The notes: generated from the sequence alone by a model not told the origin. 64,000 bases of DNA from Thermohalobaculum sp039030715 (GCA_039030715.1 JBCCDU010000011.1:1-64000), one strand, 5' to 3'; shown: positions 54,792-63,955, counted from the stretch's first letter. Numbers and translations are program-made.

Positions 54792-55949
54792 TCAGGCCGC
54801 AAAACGGCCAACAAGTTCCGCGCCAACCTGGCGAGCCTGCGCATCCACCTCATATATGTCATCCAGCGACGTTGCCACTGGCAGACCGTCGAGCCTTCCC
54901 ATCGTCTCGCCCACCAGATGAGCCATATCGAGGAACCCGATCTGGCCCGCGATGAACGCATCCAGCGCGACTTCATGGGCACCGTTCAGGACGCATCCCG
55001 CGACACCAGGCACCATCGCTTCGCGCGCGAGGCCCATTGCCGGGAAACGCTCCAAATCCGGCGCCTGGAAATCAAGCCGGGATAGTTTGGCGAAATCAAG
55101 GCGTTCAACCGGAAGATGTCTCCTATCGGGATAGTTCAGACTGTGCCCAATCGCCACGCGCATATCTGGCGGGCCAAGATGGGCCATTACCGTTCCATCG
55201 CAGAATCCCACCATCGAATGAACAATCGATTGCGGATGGACCAGCACCTCGATCTGCTGCGGCGTGACATCGAAGAGGTGCCAGGCCTCGATCATCTCTA
55301 ACGATTTATTGAACATCGAGGCGCTGTCGATCGAGATCCGCTGCCCCATCGACCAGTTCGGATGCGCCACGGCCTCGGCCACGGTGACGGCGCGCATCTG
55401 ATCCAGGCTGTGATTTCGGAACGGCCCGCCCGAGGCCGTGAGGATCAGCCGCTCCATCTGCCCTCGCTCCGCTGCCATGCATTGGAAAAGGGCGTTATGC
55501 TCACTGTCCACAGGCAACAGGGTTGCGCCGGACTTCTCAACCTCCGCCAGAAAGAGGTGCCCAGCGGCGACCAGTGTCTCCTTGTTGGCCAACGCGATGG
55601 TCGCCCCGGTGCGCGCAGCAGCCAGCGTGGGTGCAAGCCCGGCGGCGCCGACAATAGACGACATTACCCAATCCGCAGGGCGAGAAGCGGCTTCCACAAG
55701 CGCCTCCGGCCCGGCGGCTGCCTCTATATCGGTGCCTTCCAGGGCCTCCCGCAAATCTTCGAGACGGGTCGGGTCCGCAGTCACAGCGACTTCGGCCCTT
55801 AGACGGCGTGCAATAGCTGCAAGCTCCACGATATTAGAATGGCCGGTGACCGTGACGGTTTGGAAGGCTTCATCCTCCATCGCCTCGACCACCTTGACCG
55901 TATTGGCGCCGATCGACCCGGTGGCGCCAAGAATGCTGATCCGTCTCAC
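54792..55949 (-). CDS. dxr: 1-deoxy-D-xylulose 5-phosphate reductoisomerase
   Basis: MEP-pathway enzyme of 385 aa that makes 2-C-methylerythritol 4-phosphate. The NADPH loop RRISILGATGSIGANT, NKETLVAAG and the metal-binding LLPVDSEHNALFQ are complete. GTG 55949 is preferred because the product then starts at the conserved RRISILG and a GGGGGA lies upstream; TTG 55979, overlapping cdsA, would add ten residues. Its product feeds UppS upstream in the operon. Confidence 0.96.
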   Translation of the reverse strand: MRRISILGATGSIGANTVKVVEAMEDEAFQTVTVTGHSNIVELAAIARRLRAEVAVTADPTRLEDLREALEGTDIEAAAGPEALVEAASRPADWVMSSIVGAAGLAPTLAAARTGATIALANKETLVAAGHLFLAEVEKSGATLLPVDSEHNALFQCMAAERGQMERLILTASGGPFRNHSLDQMRAVTVAEAVAHPNWSMGQRISIDSASMFNKSLEMIEAWHLFDVTPQQIEVLVHPQSIVHSMVGFCDGTVMAHLGPPDMRVAIGHSLNYPDRRHLPVERLDFAKLSRLDFQAPDLERFPAMGLAREAMVPGVAGCVLNGAHEVALDAFIAGQIGFLDMAHLVGETMGRLDGLPVATSLDDIYEVDAQARQVGAELVGRFAA

Positions 55950-55968
55950 CCGATCCCCCGTTTTCGCC

Positions 55969-56808
55969 TCACCAGACAAAGACCGCCTGTCCCCGCCAAT
56001 AGGTCACAATCGCTGCCACCAGCGTCGCCGCCATCAACCCGTCACACCGGTCCAGCAGACCACCATGTCCAGGCAGCAGGGCACCGGAATCCTTGACCGC
56101 AAAGCGACGTTTCAACGCCGACTCCGCCAGATCTCCGGCCTGAGCGAGCATCGCCGCGACTGAGGAGACCGTGCAGACCTGCACAAAATATGTGCCGGTC
56201 GTCGCCCAACTAAAGAGACCGCCAACCAGAAAAGCCAGGACAACCCCGCCAACGGTCCCCGCCCAGGTCTTGCCCGGACTGATGGCGGGCCACAGCTTTG
56301 GTCCGCCGATCAACCGACCTGCGAAATAGGCGCCGACATCGGAGGCCGCCACGACAAGGGCGATCCAAATCGCCGTCTCCAGGCCCCATCCGGGAAAGTG
56401 GCGCAGCCAGAGAAAGGCCAAGCCTGCCAGAAGGATATAGGCCGATGCTGGCATCCGAACGATCATGCCGCGACCGCGCTGGGCGAGCAGGTCGATCACC
56501 GCGACAAGCACAACCATGAGCAGCATCAGCGCGAGCCCCTGAGAGACAGTCAGGAAAAGGAACGTCATCGGCAGGCTGACCGCAGGCAGCGCCCAGATCG
56601 TAGCGCCGGAAACGGTCATCTGCCCGTCCCGTGCCTCGGTAATCGCCGCAAGCTCCACCAACATCATCGCCACGCCAAACGTGACCAGAATGACCGTCCA
56701 AATGCCGCCGGCCCAGATCGCCCCCAGCGCTACGCCGCTTAGGATCGTCGCCGTTCCGATACGGGCTTTCAGATCGCCGAACTTGTTCGGGGATGCTGCC
56801 ACCATCAT
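55969..56808 (-). CDS. cdsA: Phosphatidate cytidylyltransferase
   Basis: Membrane enzyme of 279 aa that makes CDP-diacylglycerol, precursor of all phospholipids. About eight helices; the C-terminal signature SALKRRFAVKDSGALLPGHGG, followed by LLDRCDGL, is complete, with the aspartates that bind metal. ATG 56808 and ATG 56805 are adjacent, with ACGGGG just upstream. It begins 13 bases after uppS. Confidence 0.96.
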   Translation of the reverse strand: MMVAASPNKFGDLKARIGTATILSGVALGAIWAGGIWTVILVTFGVAMMLVELAAITEARDGQMTVSGATIWALPAVSLPMTFLFLTVSQGLALMLLMVVLVAVIDLLAQRGRGMIVRMPASAYILLAGLAFLWLRHFPGWGLETAIWIALVVAASDVGAYFAGRLIGGPKLWPAISPGKTWAGTVGGVVLAFLVGGLFSWATTGTYFVQVCTVSSVAAMLAQAGDLAESALKRRFAVKDSGALLPGHGGLLDRCDGLMAATLVAAIVTYWRGQAVFVW

Positions 56809-56821
56809 CCCCGTACCGCGT

Positions 56822-57550
56822 TCAGAGCTGCGCCGAGATCTTGCCGAAACGACGCTCGCGCTGGCCGAAGCTACGCAGGACATCGGCAAAATGATCGGCG
56901 GTGAAATCGGGCCAGCATTCGTCGACAAAGGCAAACTCGGCATAGGCCGCTTGCCAAAGCAGGAAATTCGAGATCCGCATCTCGCCCGATGTCCGGATCA
57001 CCAGATCCGGATCGTCCACCCCGGCGGTGAACAGGGCGCCAGAGACTGCATCCGCGTCGATCTGATCGGGTGTGATCCGCCCCTCGGCAACCTGTTGCGC
57101 GAGATGGCGCATGCCATGGACGATCTCATCGCGCGCGCCATAGGAGACAGCGACCTGCAAGGTCAGGCGCGCATTGGCCGCTGTCCTTTCCTCCATCTGG
57201 CTCATCATCCGGCGCAGGTCCCTCGGCAAGCGCGTGCGGTCGCCGATGAAGCGCACACGCACGTCCATAGTGTCGAGTTCATCGACCTCGCGCACGATAT
57301 AACGCCGAAACAGCGACATCAGGACCTTGACCTCGTAATTTGGCCGGTTCCAGTTCTCGCTGGAAAATGCGAATAATGTCAGGGTCTTGATACCCAGCTC
57401 CGGACAAGCCTTCACGATCTCGCGGACGCGTTCCACGCCACGGTGATGGCCGTCGGTGCGCGGACGCCCCCTGGCCTCGGCCCAGCGGCCATTGCCATCC
57501 ATGATGATCGCAACATGGGGTGGGCCTTGGCGAACTTCACTGCTGGTCAT
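56822..57550 (-). CDS. uppS: Isoprenyl (undecaprenyl) diphosphate synthase
   Basis: cis-prenyltransferase of 242 aa that makes the C55 lipid carrier for cell wall and polysaccharide. The catalytic D18 is in VAIIMDGNGRWAEARGR; FAFSSENWNRP and RTSGEMRISNFLLWQAAYAEF are diagnostic. It lies 78 bases after frr and directly before cdsA. Confidence 0.98.
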   Translation of the reverse strand: MTSSEVRQGPPHVAIIMDGNGRWAEARGRPRTDGHHRGVERVREIVKACPELGIKTLTLFAFSSENWNRPNYEVKVLMSLFRRYIVREVDELDTMDVRVRFIGDRTRLPRDLRRMMSQMEERTAANARLTLQVAVSYGARDEIVHGMRHLAQQVAEGRITPDQIDADAVSGALFTAGVDDPDLVIRTSGEMRISNFLLWQAAYAEFAFVDECWPDFTADHFADVLRSFGQRERRFGKISAQL

Positions 57551-57628
57551 GTTAAGTCCCTCTGCTCGCGAGGCATGTTGGCCCGCTGGTGGTGTCGCCC
57601 TGCCCTGCCTGCCGGGCCGCGAGACGCC

Positions 57629-58192
57629 TCAGATCTCCATGATCTCCGACTGTTTCGTCTCGAGCGCTTCATCCACCTTTTTTATATAGCCGTCGGTCAG
57701 TTCCTGGATTTCGTCGGACCAGATTTTCTGATCATCCTCTGACATCCCGTCCGCCTTGGCCTTTTTGATCTGATCCATTCCATCCCGGCGCACATTGCGC
57801 ACCGCTATCTTTGCATTCTCGGCATACTGGCCCGCAACTTTGCTCAGATCGCGGCGCCTTTCCTCATTTAATTCGGGGATTGGTAGGCGAAGGATTGTTC
57901 CGTCAACCACCGGATTGATGCCTAGCCCCGATTGCCGGATCGCCTTATCCACCGCACCGACCAGGCCCTTGTCCCAGACATTCAGGGTGACCATGCGAGG
58001 CTCCGGAACATTGATCGTACCGACCTGATTGATCGGGGTGACTTGGCCGTAAGCTTCCACAGTGATCGGATCCAGCATCGAGGCCGAAGCGCGCCCGGTC
58101 CGCAGCGAGGCAAACTCACCGCGCAGGGCGTTCAGCGCGCCGTCCATCCGACGTTCGAGATCGTCGACATCAATTTCAATCTCATCGGCCAT
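57629..58192 (-). CDS. frr: Ribosome recycling factor
   Basis: Protein of 187 aa that, with EF-G, splits the post-termination ribosome. The whole family pattern is present: RMDGALNALRGEFASLRTGRAS, GQVTPINQVGTINVPEPRM, LPIPELNEERRRDL and the C-terminal helix with VDEALETKQSEIMEI. It follows pyrH by 45 bases. Confidence 0.98.
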   Translation of the reverse strand: MADEIEIDVDDLERRMDGALNALRGEFASLRTGRASASMLDPITVEAYGQVTPINQVGTINVPEPRMVTLNVWDKGLVGAVDKAIRQSGLGINPVVDGTILRLPIPELNEERRRDLSKVAGQYAENAKIAVRNVRRDGMDQIKKAKADGMSEDDQKIWSDEIQELTDGYIKKVDEALETKQSEIMEI

Positions 58193-58237
58193 GGATGGCT
58201 CCCCTTCGTATTCGTGCCGCGCCCGATCTTTCGCCGA

Positions 58238-58975
58238 TCACTCGGATACCAGAGTGAAGAGCCCCCTGCCGTGCAGCACTTCGTTCATACCACCCTCGTC
58301 GGCCAAGGAAAATACCACGATGGGCAAGGCGTTGTCTCGGGCCAGCGCAATGGCAGAGGCGTCCATTACCTTCAAGTTTTTTGTAAGTACTTCGTCGTAA
58401 GTCACCATATTATAACGTGTCGCGTCAGGATTGATCTTCGGATCGCTATCGTAGACCCCATCCACCTGCGTTCCTTTGAAAAGCGCTTTGCATTTCATTT
58501 CTGCCGCGCGCAGCGTCGCCGCAGTGTCCGTCGTGAAGTAGGGATTGCCGGTTCCGGCGGCAAAAATCACGATACGGTTCTTTTCCAGATGCCGCACGGC
58601 ACGGCGGCGCAGATAGGGTTCGCAGACGCTGTCCATCGGGATCGCCGACTGCACGCGGGTGTGGACCCCTAGACCTTCCAAGGCAGACTGCATGCCCAGG
58701 GCATTCATCACCGTGGCCAACATGCCCATATAGTCGGCCTGAGCCCGCTCCATCCCCTGCGCCGCACCCGATAAGCCACGGAAAATGTTGCCACCGCCGA
58801 TCACAAGGCAGATCTGGATACCTGCGTCATGGGCACGCTTGATCTCTCCTGCGATCTTCGCAACCGTTGGCGGGTGCAGGCCGAAGCCCTGATCGCCCAT
58901 CAGCGCCTCGCCTGAGATCTTCAGCAAAACCCTGGGATATAGGGGTTTTTCGGCTTCTTGCGTTTCACCCGCCAT
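58238..58975 (-). CDS. pyrH: UMP kinase
   Basis: Amino-acid-kinase-fold enzyme of 245 aa that phosphorylates UMP. RVLLKISGEALMGD is the ATP loop; LVIGGGNIFRG, ADYMGMLATVMNALGMQ, GTGNPYFTTDTAA and DGVYDSDPKINPDA are all conserved. It heads the long minus-strand operon (pyrH to lpxB, about 12 kb) that mixes pyrimidine, translation and envelope genes. Confidence 0.98.
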   Translation of the reverse strand: MAGETQEAEKPLYPRVLLKISGEALMGDQGFGLHPPTVAKIAGEIKRAHDAGIQICLVIGGGNIFRGLSGAAQGMERAQADYMGMLATVMNALGMQSALEGLGVHTRVQSAIPMDSVCEPYLRRRAVRHLEKNRIVIFAAGTGNPYFTTDTAATLRAAEMKCKALFKGTQVDGVYDSDPKINPDATRYNMVTYDEVLTKNLKVMDASAIALARDNALPIVVFSLADEGGMNEVLHGRGLFTLVSE

Positions 58976-59048
58976 TGACCGCGACTCCCCTGCTATTCAA
59001 GTCCGGCGCAACTTGTCGGAAACGGTACGCCGTTGCAAGGGGTCGTGC

Positions 59049-60254
59049 TTAGGGGACCAGGGGATTGGGCGCCATTTCCAGATGCAGTGCGCTATCTTCA
59101 TAGGGATGCGCGCGCGCAAGCTCCTCATTCAGCGTGATGCCGAGGCCTGGTTCGGTTGGCGGCAAAACATACCCGTTTTCCCAAGTGATCCCGCTGATAA
59201 TCTCGCCATGAAAACCATCCCAACGCTCGATCGACTCCAGAATCAGGAAGTTGGGGATGCAGGCGGCCAGATGCACATTAGCCGCCCCCTCCACCGGTCC
59301 GGCATAGAGATGGGGGGCCATCTGAGCATAATAAGGCTCGGCCATGGCCGCGATTTTCTTGGCCTCCAGCAGCCCACCGACGCGCCCCAGCGCAGGCTGC
59401 AGGATCGAGGCGGCGGAACAGGCCAGAACGCGCGAAAACTCGTATTTGGTCGACAATCGTTCCCCGGTCGCGATGGGAACGGAGGTGTACGAGGCGACCT
59501 CCGCCATCCGCTCAGGCATATCCGGGGGGATGGGTTCCTCGAACCATAGGGGGTCATATGGCTCCAGCCGCCGCGCCATGCGTTTGGCGCCAGAGACTGT
59601 GAACTGGCCGTGAGTGCCAAAGAGTAGATCGGCTTTATCCCCAACAGCTTCTCGCAATTTCCTGCAAAACGTTTCAGCCCGGGTCAGATCCTCCATCCGC
59701 GGCTGATGACCGTCATAGACAGTGTAGGGGCCTGCAGGATCGAATTTCAGCGCGTTGAACCCCATGGTGAGATAGTCCAAGGCCCGTTCCGCCGCCATGT
59801 CCGGGTCATCATAGATCGTAGGACCATCAACCGTCGCATGAGCGTCCACTCCGTCGGGATACATATAGGTGTAGGAGCGGATCGCCTCGCGGCAGCGGCC
59901 CCCGAGCAGATCATATACCGGCTTACCGGCCGATTTCCCGATGATGTCCCAACACGCGATCTCCAACCCCGAGAACACGCCCATCAGGCTGGGATCGGGG
60001 CGCAGCGAAAAACCGGAGCCATAGGTCAGGCGATAGAGATGCTCGACCCGATGCGGGTCCGCGCCATCAAAATGGCGCGCGAACACGTCCAAGATCATCG
60101 CCTCGATCACCTTTGGGCCAAAGCTGGCGGCATAGACCTCTCCCAAGCCTTCGATCCCACAGGCGGTGGTGAGCTTGACGAAGATGAAATACCGCCCGCC
60201 TTTGCGCGGTGGCGGGTTGCCCACGATGAAGACGTCGCACTCGGCCAGTTTCAT
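59049..60254 (-). CDS. Mandelate racemase/muconate lactonizing (enolase superfamily) protein
   Basis: Protein of 401 aa. The capping domain begins MKLAECDVFIVGNPPPRKGGRYFIF, which recurs in roseobacter sugar-acid dehydratase-like members. In the barrel, E239-E240 of LWFEEP and E265 of IATGERL match metal ligands two and three, and H315 in QMAPHLYAGP is a likely catalytic base. The place of the first metal ligand (usually Asp-x-Asn or Asp-x-His) reads G213-T214-H215. The substrate is unknown; galactonate-type dehydratases are the nearest named group. ATG 60254 has GAGGGA upstream. It lies between the class IV aminotransferase and pyrH. Confidence 0.87.
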   Translation of the reverse strand: MKLAECDVFIVGNPPPRKGGRYFIFVKLTTACGIEGLGEVYAASFGPKVIEAMILDVFARHFDGADPHRVEHLYRLTYGSGFSLRPDPSLMGVFSGLEIACWDIIGKSAGKPVYDLLGGRCREAIRSYTYMYPDGVDAHATVDGPTIYDDPDMAAERALDYLTMGFNALKFDPAGPYTVYDGHQPRMEDLTRAETFCRKLREAVGDKADLLFGTHGQFTVSGAKRMARRLEPYDPLWFEEPIPPDMPERMAEVASYTSVPIATGERLSTKYEFSRVLACSAASILQPALGRVGGLLEAKKIAAMAEPYYAQMAPHLYAGPVEGAANVHLAACIPNFLILESIERWDGFHGEIISGITWENGYVLPPTEPGLGITLNEELARAHPYEDSALHLEMAPNPLVP

Positions 60255-60322
60255 GGGGTCCCTCGCGGTGATCTCTGGCGCCAAGCCATGCCCATCGGCG
60301 CGGTGCGGTCAAGGGGCAGTGT

Positions 60323-61225
60323 TCATGCGGGATAGGCGATTTCCTCGCGGAACCGCGGATCCATCATCCATTGCCAGTAGTCCGCGCGGATCTGTTGGGT
60401 CACCGGCCCGGGTGCTCCGTTCGAGAAATGGCGGTCATCGACCTTCACGACAGGCACGGGCCCGCCGCCGGTTGTGGCGGTAAAGACCTCATCGGCCTCT
60501 ATAAATTCTGCCAAAGGCAGGGCGCGTATAGCCGTGGGGAGGCCAAGGTCTTCAGCAATCTCCAGCACGGTGCGCCGGGTTATTCCCTCAAGACAGCCCA
60601 ACTCCGGGGTGATGATAGCGCTGTCCTTAACCGCGAAGATGTTAAAGCCAGGCCCCTCCGTCAGGTTGCCCGCGTGATCCAGCAACACCGTGGTGTCGAA
60701 ACCCGCTTCCTTCGCTTCGAAGAGACCTCGGGTGAAGTCGCCCCAGTGATAGTTCTTGGCGCGGGGATCGACGCTGTCCGGTGGGATACGCCGGGCAGTG
60801 GCTATTTTCAGATGCGCGCCGCGTTCGGCGACCTCTGTCGGGATCACATGGATGTACGGCACATTCCAGGCGTAGAAATGATTGGCGCAGTCGCGTGGGT
60901 CCCGGCTGCCGGGGATGATCGGTGAGCCGCGCGAGGCGACCATCGCGCAATAGGAGTGATGCAGTCCACTGGTCGCCACCATCCGGTGAAGCACCTGGCG
61001 AATGGTTGCGAGGTCCATCCCCACATCCAGACGTAGGGCTGCCATCGATGCCTCGAACCGTTCCAAATAGGCATCCAGGCGAAAGAAAGCGCCTTCCCAC
61101 ACGCCAACCACGTCATAGGTGATGTCGGAATGGGTCAGCCCCCAATCGGTCACGCTGATGACTGCCTCGTCAATCGGGATGACGCGGCCCTTCATCCAGG
61201 CCGCGCCCTTGCTGAAATCCTGCAT
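60323..61225 (-). CDS. Class IV (fold-type IV) aminotransferase
   Basis: PLP enzyme of 300 aa of the D-alanine aminotransferase/branched-chain aminotransferase/ADC lyase group. The lysine that binds PLP is K157 in DPRAKNYHWGDFTRG; LTEGPGFNIFAV and GITRRTVLEIAEDLGL are family motifs. VTDWGLTHSDITYDVVGVWEGAFFRLDAYLERF matches the N-terminal domain. The substrate is not clear. It is probably co-transcribed with the enolase-superfamily gene 68 bases downstream. Confidence 0.92.
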   Translation of the reverse strand: MQDFSKGAAWMKGRVIPIDEAVISVTDWGLTHSDITYDVVGVWEGAFFRLDAYLERFEASMAALRLDVGMDLATIRQVLHRMVATSGLHHSYCAMVASRGSPIIPGSRDPRDCANHFYAWNVPYIHVIPTEVAERGAHLKIATARRIPPDSVDPRAKNYHWGDFTRGLFEAKEAGFDTTVLLDHAGNLTEGPGFNIFAVKDSAIITPELGCLEGITRRTVLEIAEDLGLPTAIRALPLAEFIEADEVFTATTGGGPVPVVKVDDRHFSNGAPGPVTQQIRADYWQWMMDPRFREEIAYPA

Positions 61226-61291
61226 CGCACGCCTCTCCTGTCCGCCGATCAGCCCAGCTTTCAGGGTTTTCGTGCCGATGCAACCGCCGCG

Positions 61292-61810
61292 TCAGTTCGC
61301 GGCGCGGATATGTTCGATGCTCCAGAGGTAGTCGGTGTCCCCCAGCGGCGCATGGCATTCACGGCACCCTGCGGTGTCTTTGCCGAGGTTTTCGCCGGCT
61401 AGGCTGAAAACCTCGAACTCCCATCCACCCAGTTTCAGGTCATCGGGATATTGCTCGGCCCATTCCGCCCGGCGCTCCATCACCACAATGGCGGCTAGTT
61501 CCTCGGGAATGCGGCGGCTCATGAAGCTTTCGACAGCGTCGCCGTCGTCATCCAGCTTGGCCTTGTAGATCTCGCCCACAATGATCGAGCCTTCCGGTAG
61601 AGCGCCATCCGTCAGTTGACCCCGGCGCGCCACATCATTGGCAAAGAGGCTGATCACCTGATGCTCGTTCTGCAAACGATCCGAGATCAGATAGTTGTCA
61701 TAGGCCGTGCGGTAATCGGCGGGCAGTTGCAGCACCCGGTCTTCGGCGGCAATCGCCGCGGTTGCGCAAACTGCGGCAATGCCGGCGGCGGCGAGGAAAC
61801 GGGGGATCAT
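61292..61810 (-). CDS. Cytochrome P460-like c-type heme protein
   Basis: Secreted protein of 172 aa with a signal peptide (ending near AIAAED). The P460 domain is suggested by LPADYRTAYDNYLISDRL, GSIIVGEIYKAKLD and WEFEVFSLAGE, and the heme c attachment site CRECH is at residues 149-153. P460 proteins oxidise hydroxylamine or bind NO, and a lysine-heme cross-link gives the P460 absorption; whether that link forms here is unknown. It lies between the tsf terminator and the class IV aminotransferase gene (66 bases). Confidence 0.85.
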   Translation of the reverse strand: MIPRFLAAAGIAAVCATAAIAAEDRVLQLPADYRTAYDNYLISDRLQNEHQVISLFANDVARRGQLTDGALPEGSIIVGEIYKAKLDDDGDAVESFMSRRIPEELAAIVVMERRAEWAEQYPDDLKLGGWEFEVFSLAGENLGKDTAGCRECHAPLGDTDYLWSIEHIRAAN

Positions 61811-61941
61811 GGCTCTCTCCTATCGGAATGGCTGGTCCAGCGATATGCCCCGAACAATCCGGGCCACACTTCACCTTTCGCAACAAAGCGCGACTTGGAT
61901 GCAATCTGCGTCACACTTCTGCGATTTTCTCTGGATCCAAG

Positions 61942-61967
61942 AAAAACGCCGGGCACAGGGCCCGGCG
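61942..61967 (-). terminator. Intrinsic terminator after tsf
   Basis: On the minus strand CGCCGGGC pairs with GCCCGGCG across a five-base loop and is followed by five Ts and CTT. It lies 26 bases after the tsf stop, so it ends the rpsB-tsf transcript and isolates the P460 gene. Confidence 0.92.
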
Positions 61968-61992
61968 TCAGCCATTCACGAAGAAGATCAGG

Positions 61993-62886
61993 TCAGCCGC
62001 CCATTGTCTTGGCAACTTCTGCTGCGAAATCTTCCTCTTCTTTCTCGATCCCCTCACCGACGGCCAGCCGGACGAAGGCGGTGATCTTGGCGCCCGGACA
62101 GGCTTCCTCGACCGCCTTCTCGACGGTGAGATCCGGGTTGATCACGAAAGCCTGCTTCAGAAGGCAGACCTCCTGATAGTACTTGTTCATCCGACCGACG
62201 ATCATCTTCTCGATCACGTTGTCGGGCTTGCCGCTCTCGCGGGCCTGATCGGTGAGAACCTGCTTTTCGCGCTCGACCAGTTCCGGATCCAGATCCGCGA
62301 CATCAAGCGAGGCCGGGCTGGTGGCCGCAACATGCATCGCCACCTGCTTGCCAATGGACGCAGCCGCTGCGGCATCGCCACCAGAGACGCCAACCAGCAC
62401 GCCGATCTTGCCCATATCCTCGACCACCGAGGAGTGGACATAGGACGCGACCACATCTGCCTCGACCTTCGCCATGCGACGCAGCGACATATTCTCACCA
62501 ATGGTCGCGATCTTGTCGGTGATGATCTCAGAAACGGTCTTGCCGCCCATCGGGGCGGAATTCAGCCCCTCGGTGTCGCCGACCGACAGGGCCGCCTGAG
62601 CGATTCCGCCTACCATTTCCTGAAACTCGGCATTGCGGGCAACGAAATCGGTTTCGGCATTCACTTCGACGGCGACGCCGGTGGCGCCATCAACCGCAAC
62701 AGCCACCAGGCCTTCAGCCGCCGTGCGGCCCGACTTCTTGTCGGCCTTGGCCAGGCCCTTGACGCGCAGGAGGTCGACCGCGGCTTCCATATCGCCATCT
62801 GTTTCGGTCAGGGCCTTTTTCGCGTCCATCATGCCTGCGCCGGTCTTGTCACGCAGTTCTTTCACCAGTGCAGCGGTGATTGCCAT
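61993..62886 (-). CDS. tsf: Translation elongation factor Ts
   Basis: Nucleotide exchange factor for EF-Tu, 297 aa. The N-terminal UBA-like domain (AALVKELRDKTGAGMMDAKKALTETDGDMEAAVDLLR) and the TDFVARN motif of the dimerisation domain are clear. It follows rpsB by 87 bases, the standard pair, and a strong terminator follows it. Confidence 0.98.
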   Translation of the reverse strand: MAITAALVKELRDKTGAGMMDAKKALTETDGDMEAAVDLLRVKGLAKADKKSGRTAAEGLVAVAVDGATGVAVEVNAETDFVARNAEFQEMVGGIAQAALSVGDTEGLNSAPMGGKTVSEIITDKIATIGENMSLRRMAKVEADVVASYVHSSVVEDMGKIGVLVGVSGGDAAAAASIGKQVAMHVAATSPASLDVADLDPELVEREKQVLTDQARESGKPDNVIEKMIVGRMNKYYQEVCLLKQAFVINPDLTVEKAVEEACPGAKITAFVRLAVGEGIEKEEEDFAAEVAKTMGG

Positions 62887-62973
62887 ATCATTCTCTCCAT
62901 ATGTCGCCCGCGCCGGGGTTAGCGGCAGCGAGGCGTGTTAGCGATCAAGTGCGGCGAGAGGATTGCAGGCCGA

Positions 62974-63825
62974 TCAGCCTGCTTTCGCTTCCTCGGAAGA
63001 TGCTTCCGTCGGGGTTTCCTCGGCTGCGGCTTCTGCGGGGGCTTCCTCGGGCGTCGCTTCTGCTGCAGGTTCCTCGGCCAAAGCCTCCTCGACCGGGGCG
63101 TCTTCCAACTCGCCCAAGTCGAAGCCGGCCGCGTCGAGTTGAGACGCCATGCCATCGATCACCGCGCGGGCGGCCAGATCGCAGTAGAGCGCAATCGCGC
63201 GCGCCGCATCGTCATTCCCTGGGATCGGGTAATCCACTCCGTCCGGATCGCAGTTCGAGTCCAGGATAGCGACAACCGGTATGCCCAGCTTCTTCGCCTC
63301 GGCAATCGCCAGGGCTTCCTTGTTGGTGTCGATCACGAACAGCATATCCGGCACGCCGCCCATCTCGCGAATGCCGCCCAGCGAGAGGGTCAGCTTCGTG
63401 CGCTCACGCTCGAGATTAAGCAGCTCTTTCTTGGTAAAGCCCGATCCGTCGCCGTCCAACTGCTCGTCCAGCGCCTTCATGCGGTTGATCGAGTTCGAAA
63501 CCGTCTTCCAGTTGGTTAGTGTTCCGCCCAGCCAGCGGTGGTTCATGAAGTACTGCGCCGAGCGTCCGGCCGCATCGGCCAACGGCTGCGCCGCCTGGCG
63601 CTTGGTGCCGACGAACAGAATGCGTCCGCCCTTGGCCACCGTCTCGCGCATCGCGTTGAGCGCCGCGTCCAGCAGGGGTACGGTTTGGGTCAGATCGATG
63701 ATGTGGATGCCGTTGCGGTCGCCATAGATGAAGGTCCCCATCTTGGGGTTCCAGCGGTGCGTCTGGTGTCCGAAGTGTACGCCCGCTTCCAGGAGCTGAC
63801 GCAAAGAGAATTCAGGCAAGGCCAT
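62974..63825 (-). CDS. rpsB: 30S ribosomal protein S2
   Basis: Ribosomal protein of 283 aa. LEAGVHFGHQTHRWNPKM, FVGTKRQA, RWLGGTLTNWKTV and PVVAILDSNCDPDGVDYPIPGNDDA are universal S2 motifs. The last 45 residues are an Ala/Glu/Pro-rich acidic tail beyond the core. ATG 63825 has AAGGA eight bases upstream. It is transcribed from the promoter at 63956-63984 together with tsf. Confidence 0.98.
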   Translation of the reverse strand: MALPEFSLRQLLEAGVHFGHQTHRWNPKMGTFIYGDRNGIHIIDLTQTVPLLDAALNAMRETVAKGGRILFVGTKRQAAQPLADAAGRSAQYFMNHRWLGGTLTNWKTVSNSINRMKALDEQLDGDGSGFTKKELLNLERERTKLTLSLGGIREMGGVPDMLFVIDTNKEALAIAEAKKLGIPVVAILDSNCDPDGVDYPIPGNDDAARAIALYCDLAARAVIDGMASQLDAAGFDLGELEDAPVEEALAEEPAAEATPEEAPAEAAAEETPTEASSEEAKAG

Positions 63826-63902
63826 CTTGCATTTCCTTTTCCGGTTTCGCCTAGCGGAGAGAAGAGCGTTTGCCCAACCGGCGGACCACTGGATTTCTCC
63901 AT

Positions 63903-63923
63903 GATGGGAATGTTTCCCCCATC
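63903..63923 (-). promoter_or_regulatory. Hairpin in the rpsB leader
   Basis: GATGGG (63918-63923 read on the minus strand) pairs with CCCATC (63903-63908) across nine bases, within the predicted leader of about 120 bases before rpsB. It could be part of a site for S2 autoregulation, but I do not recognise a catalogued motif. Confidence 0.4.
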
Positions 63924-63955
63924 GGCCCAACCCCGCCTGTGGATTTAGTGGCGCG

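Noticed and set aside
59021..59034. Small palindrome AACGG-TACG-CCGTT between the enolase-superfamily gene and pyrH
   Set aside because: The stem is only five pairs and has no T run, so neither a terminator nor an operator can be supported.
61762..62922. 386-codon frame on the plus strand
   Set aside because: It runs through the tsf terminator and antisense to tsf; no family resemblance.
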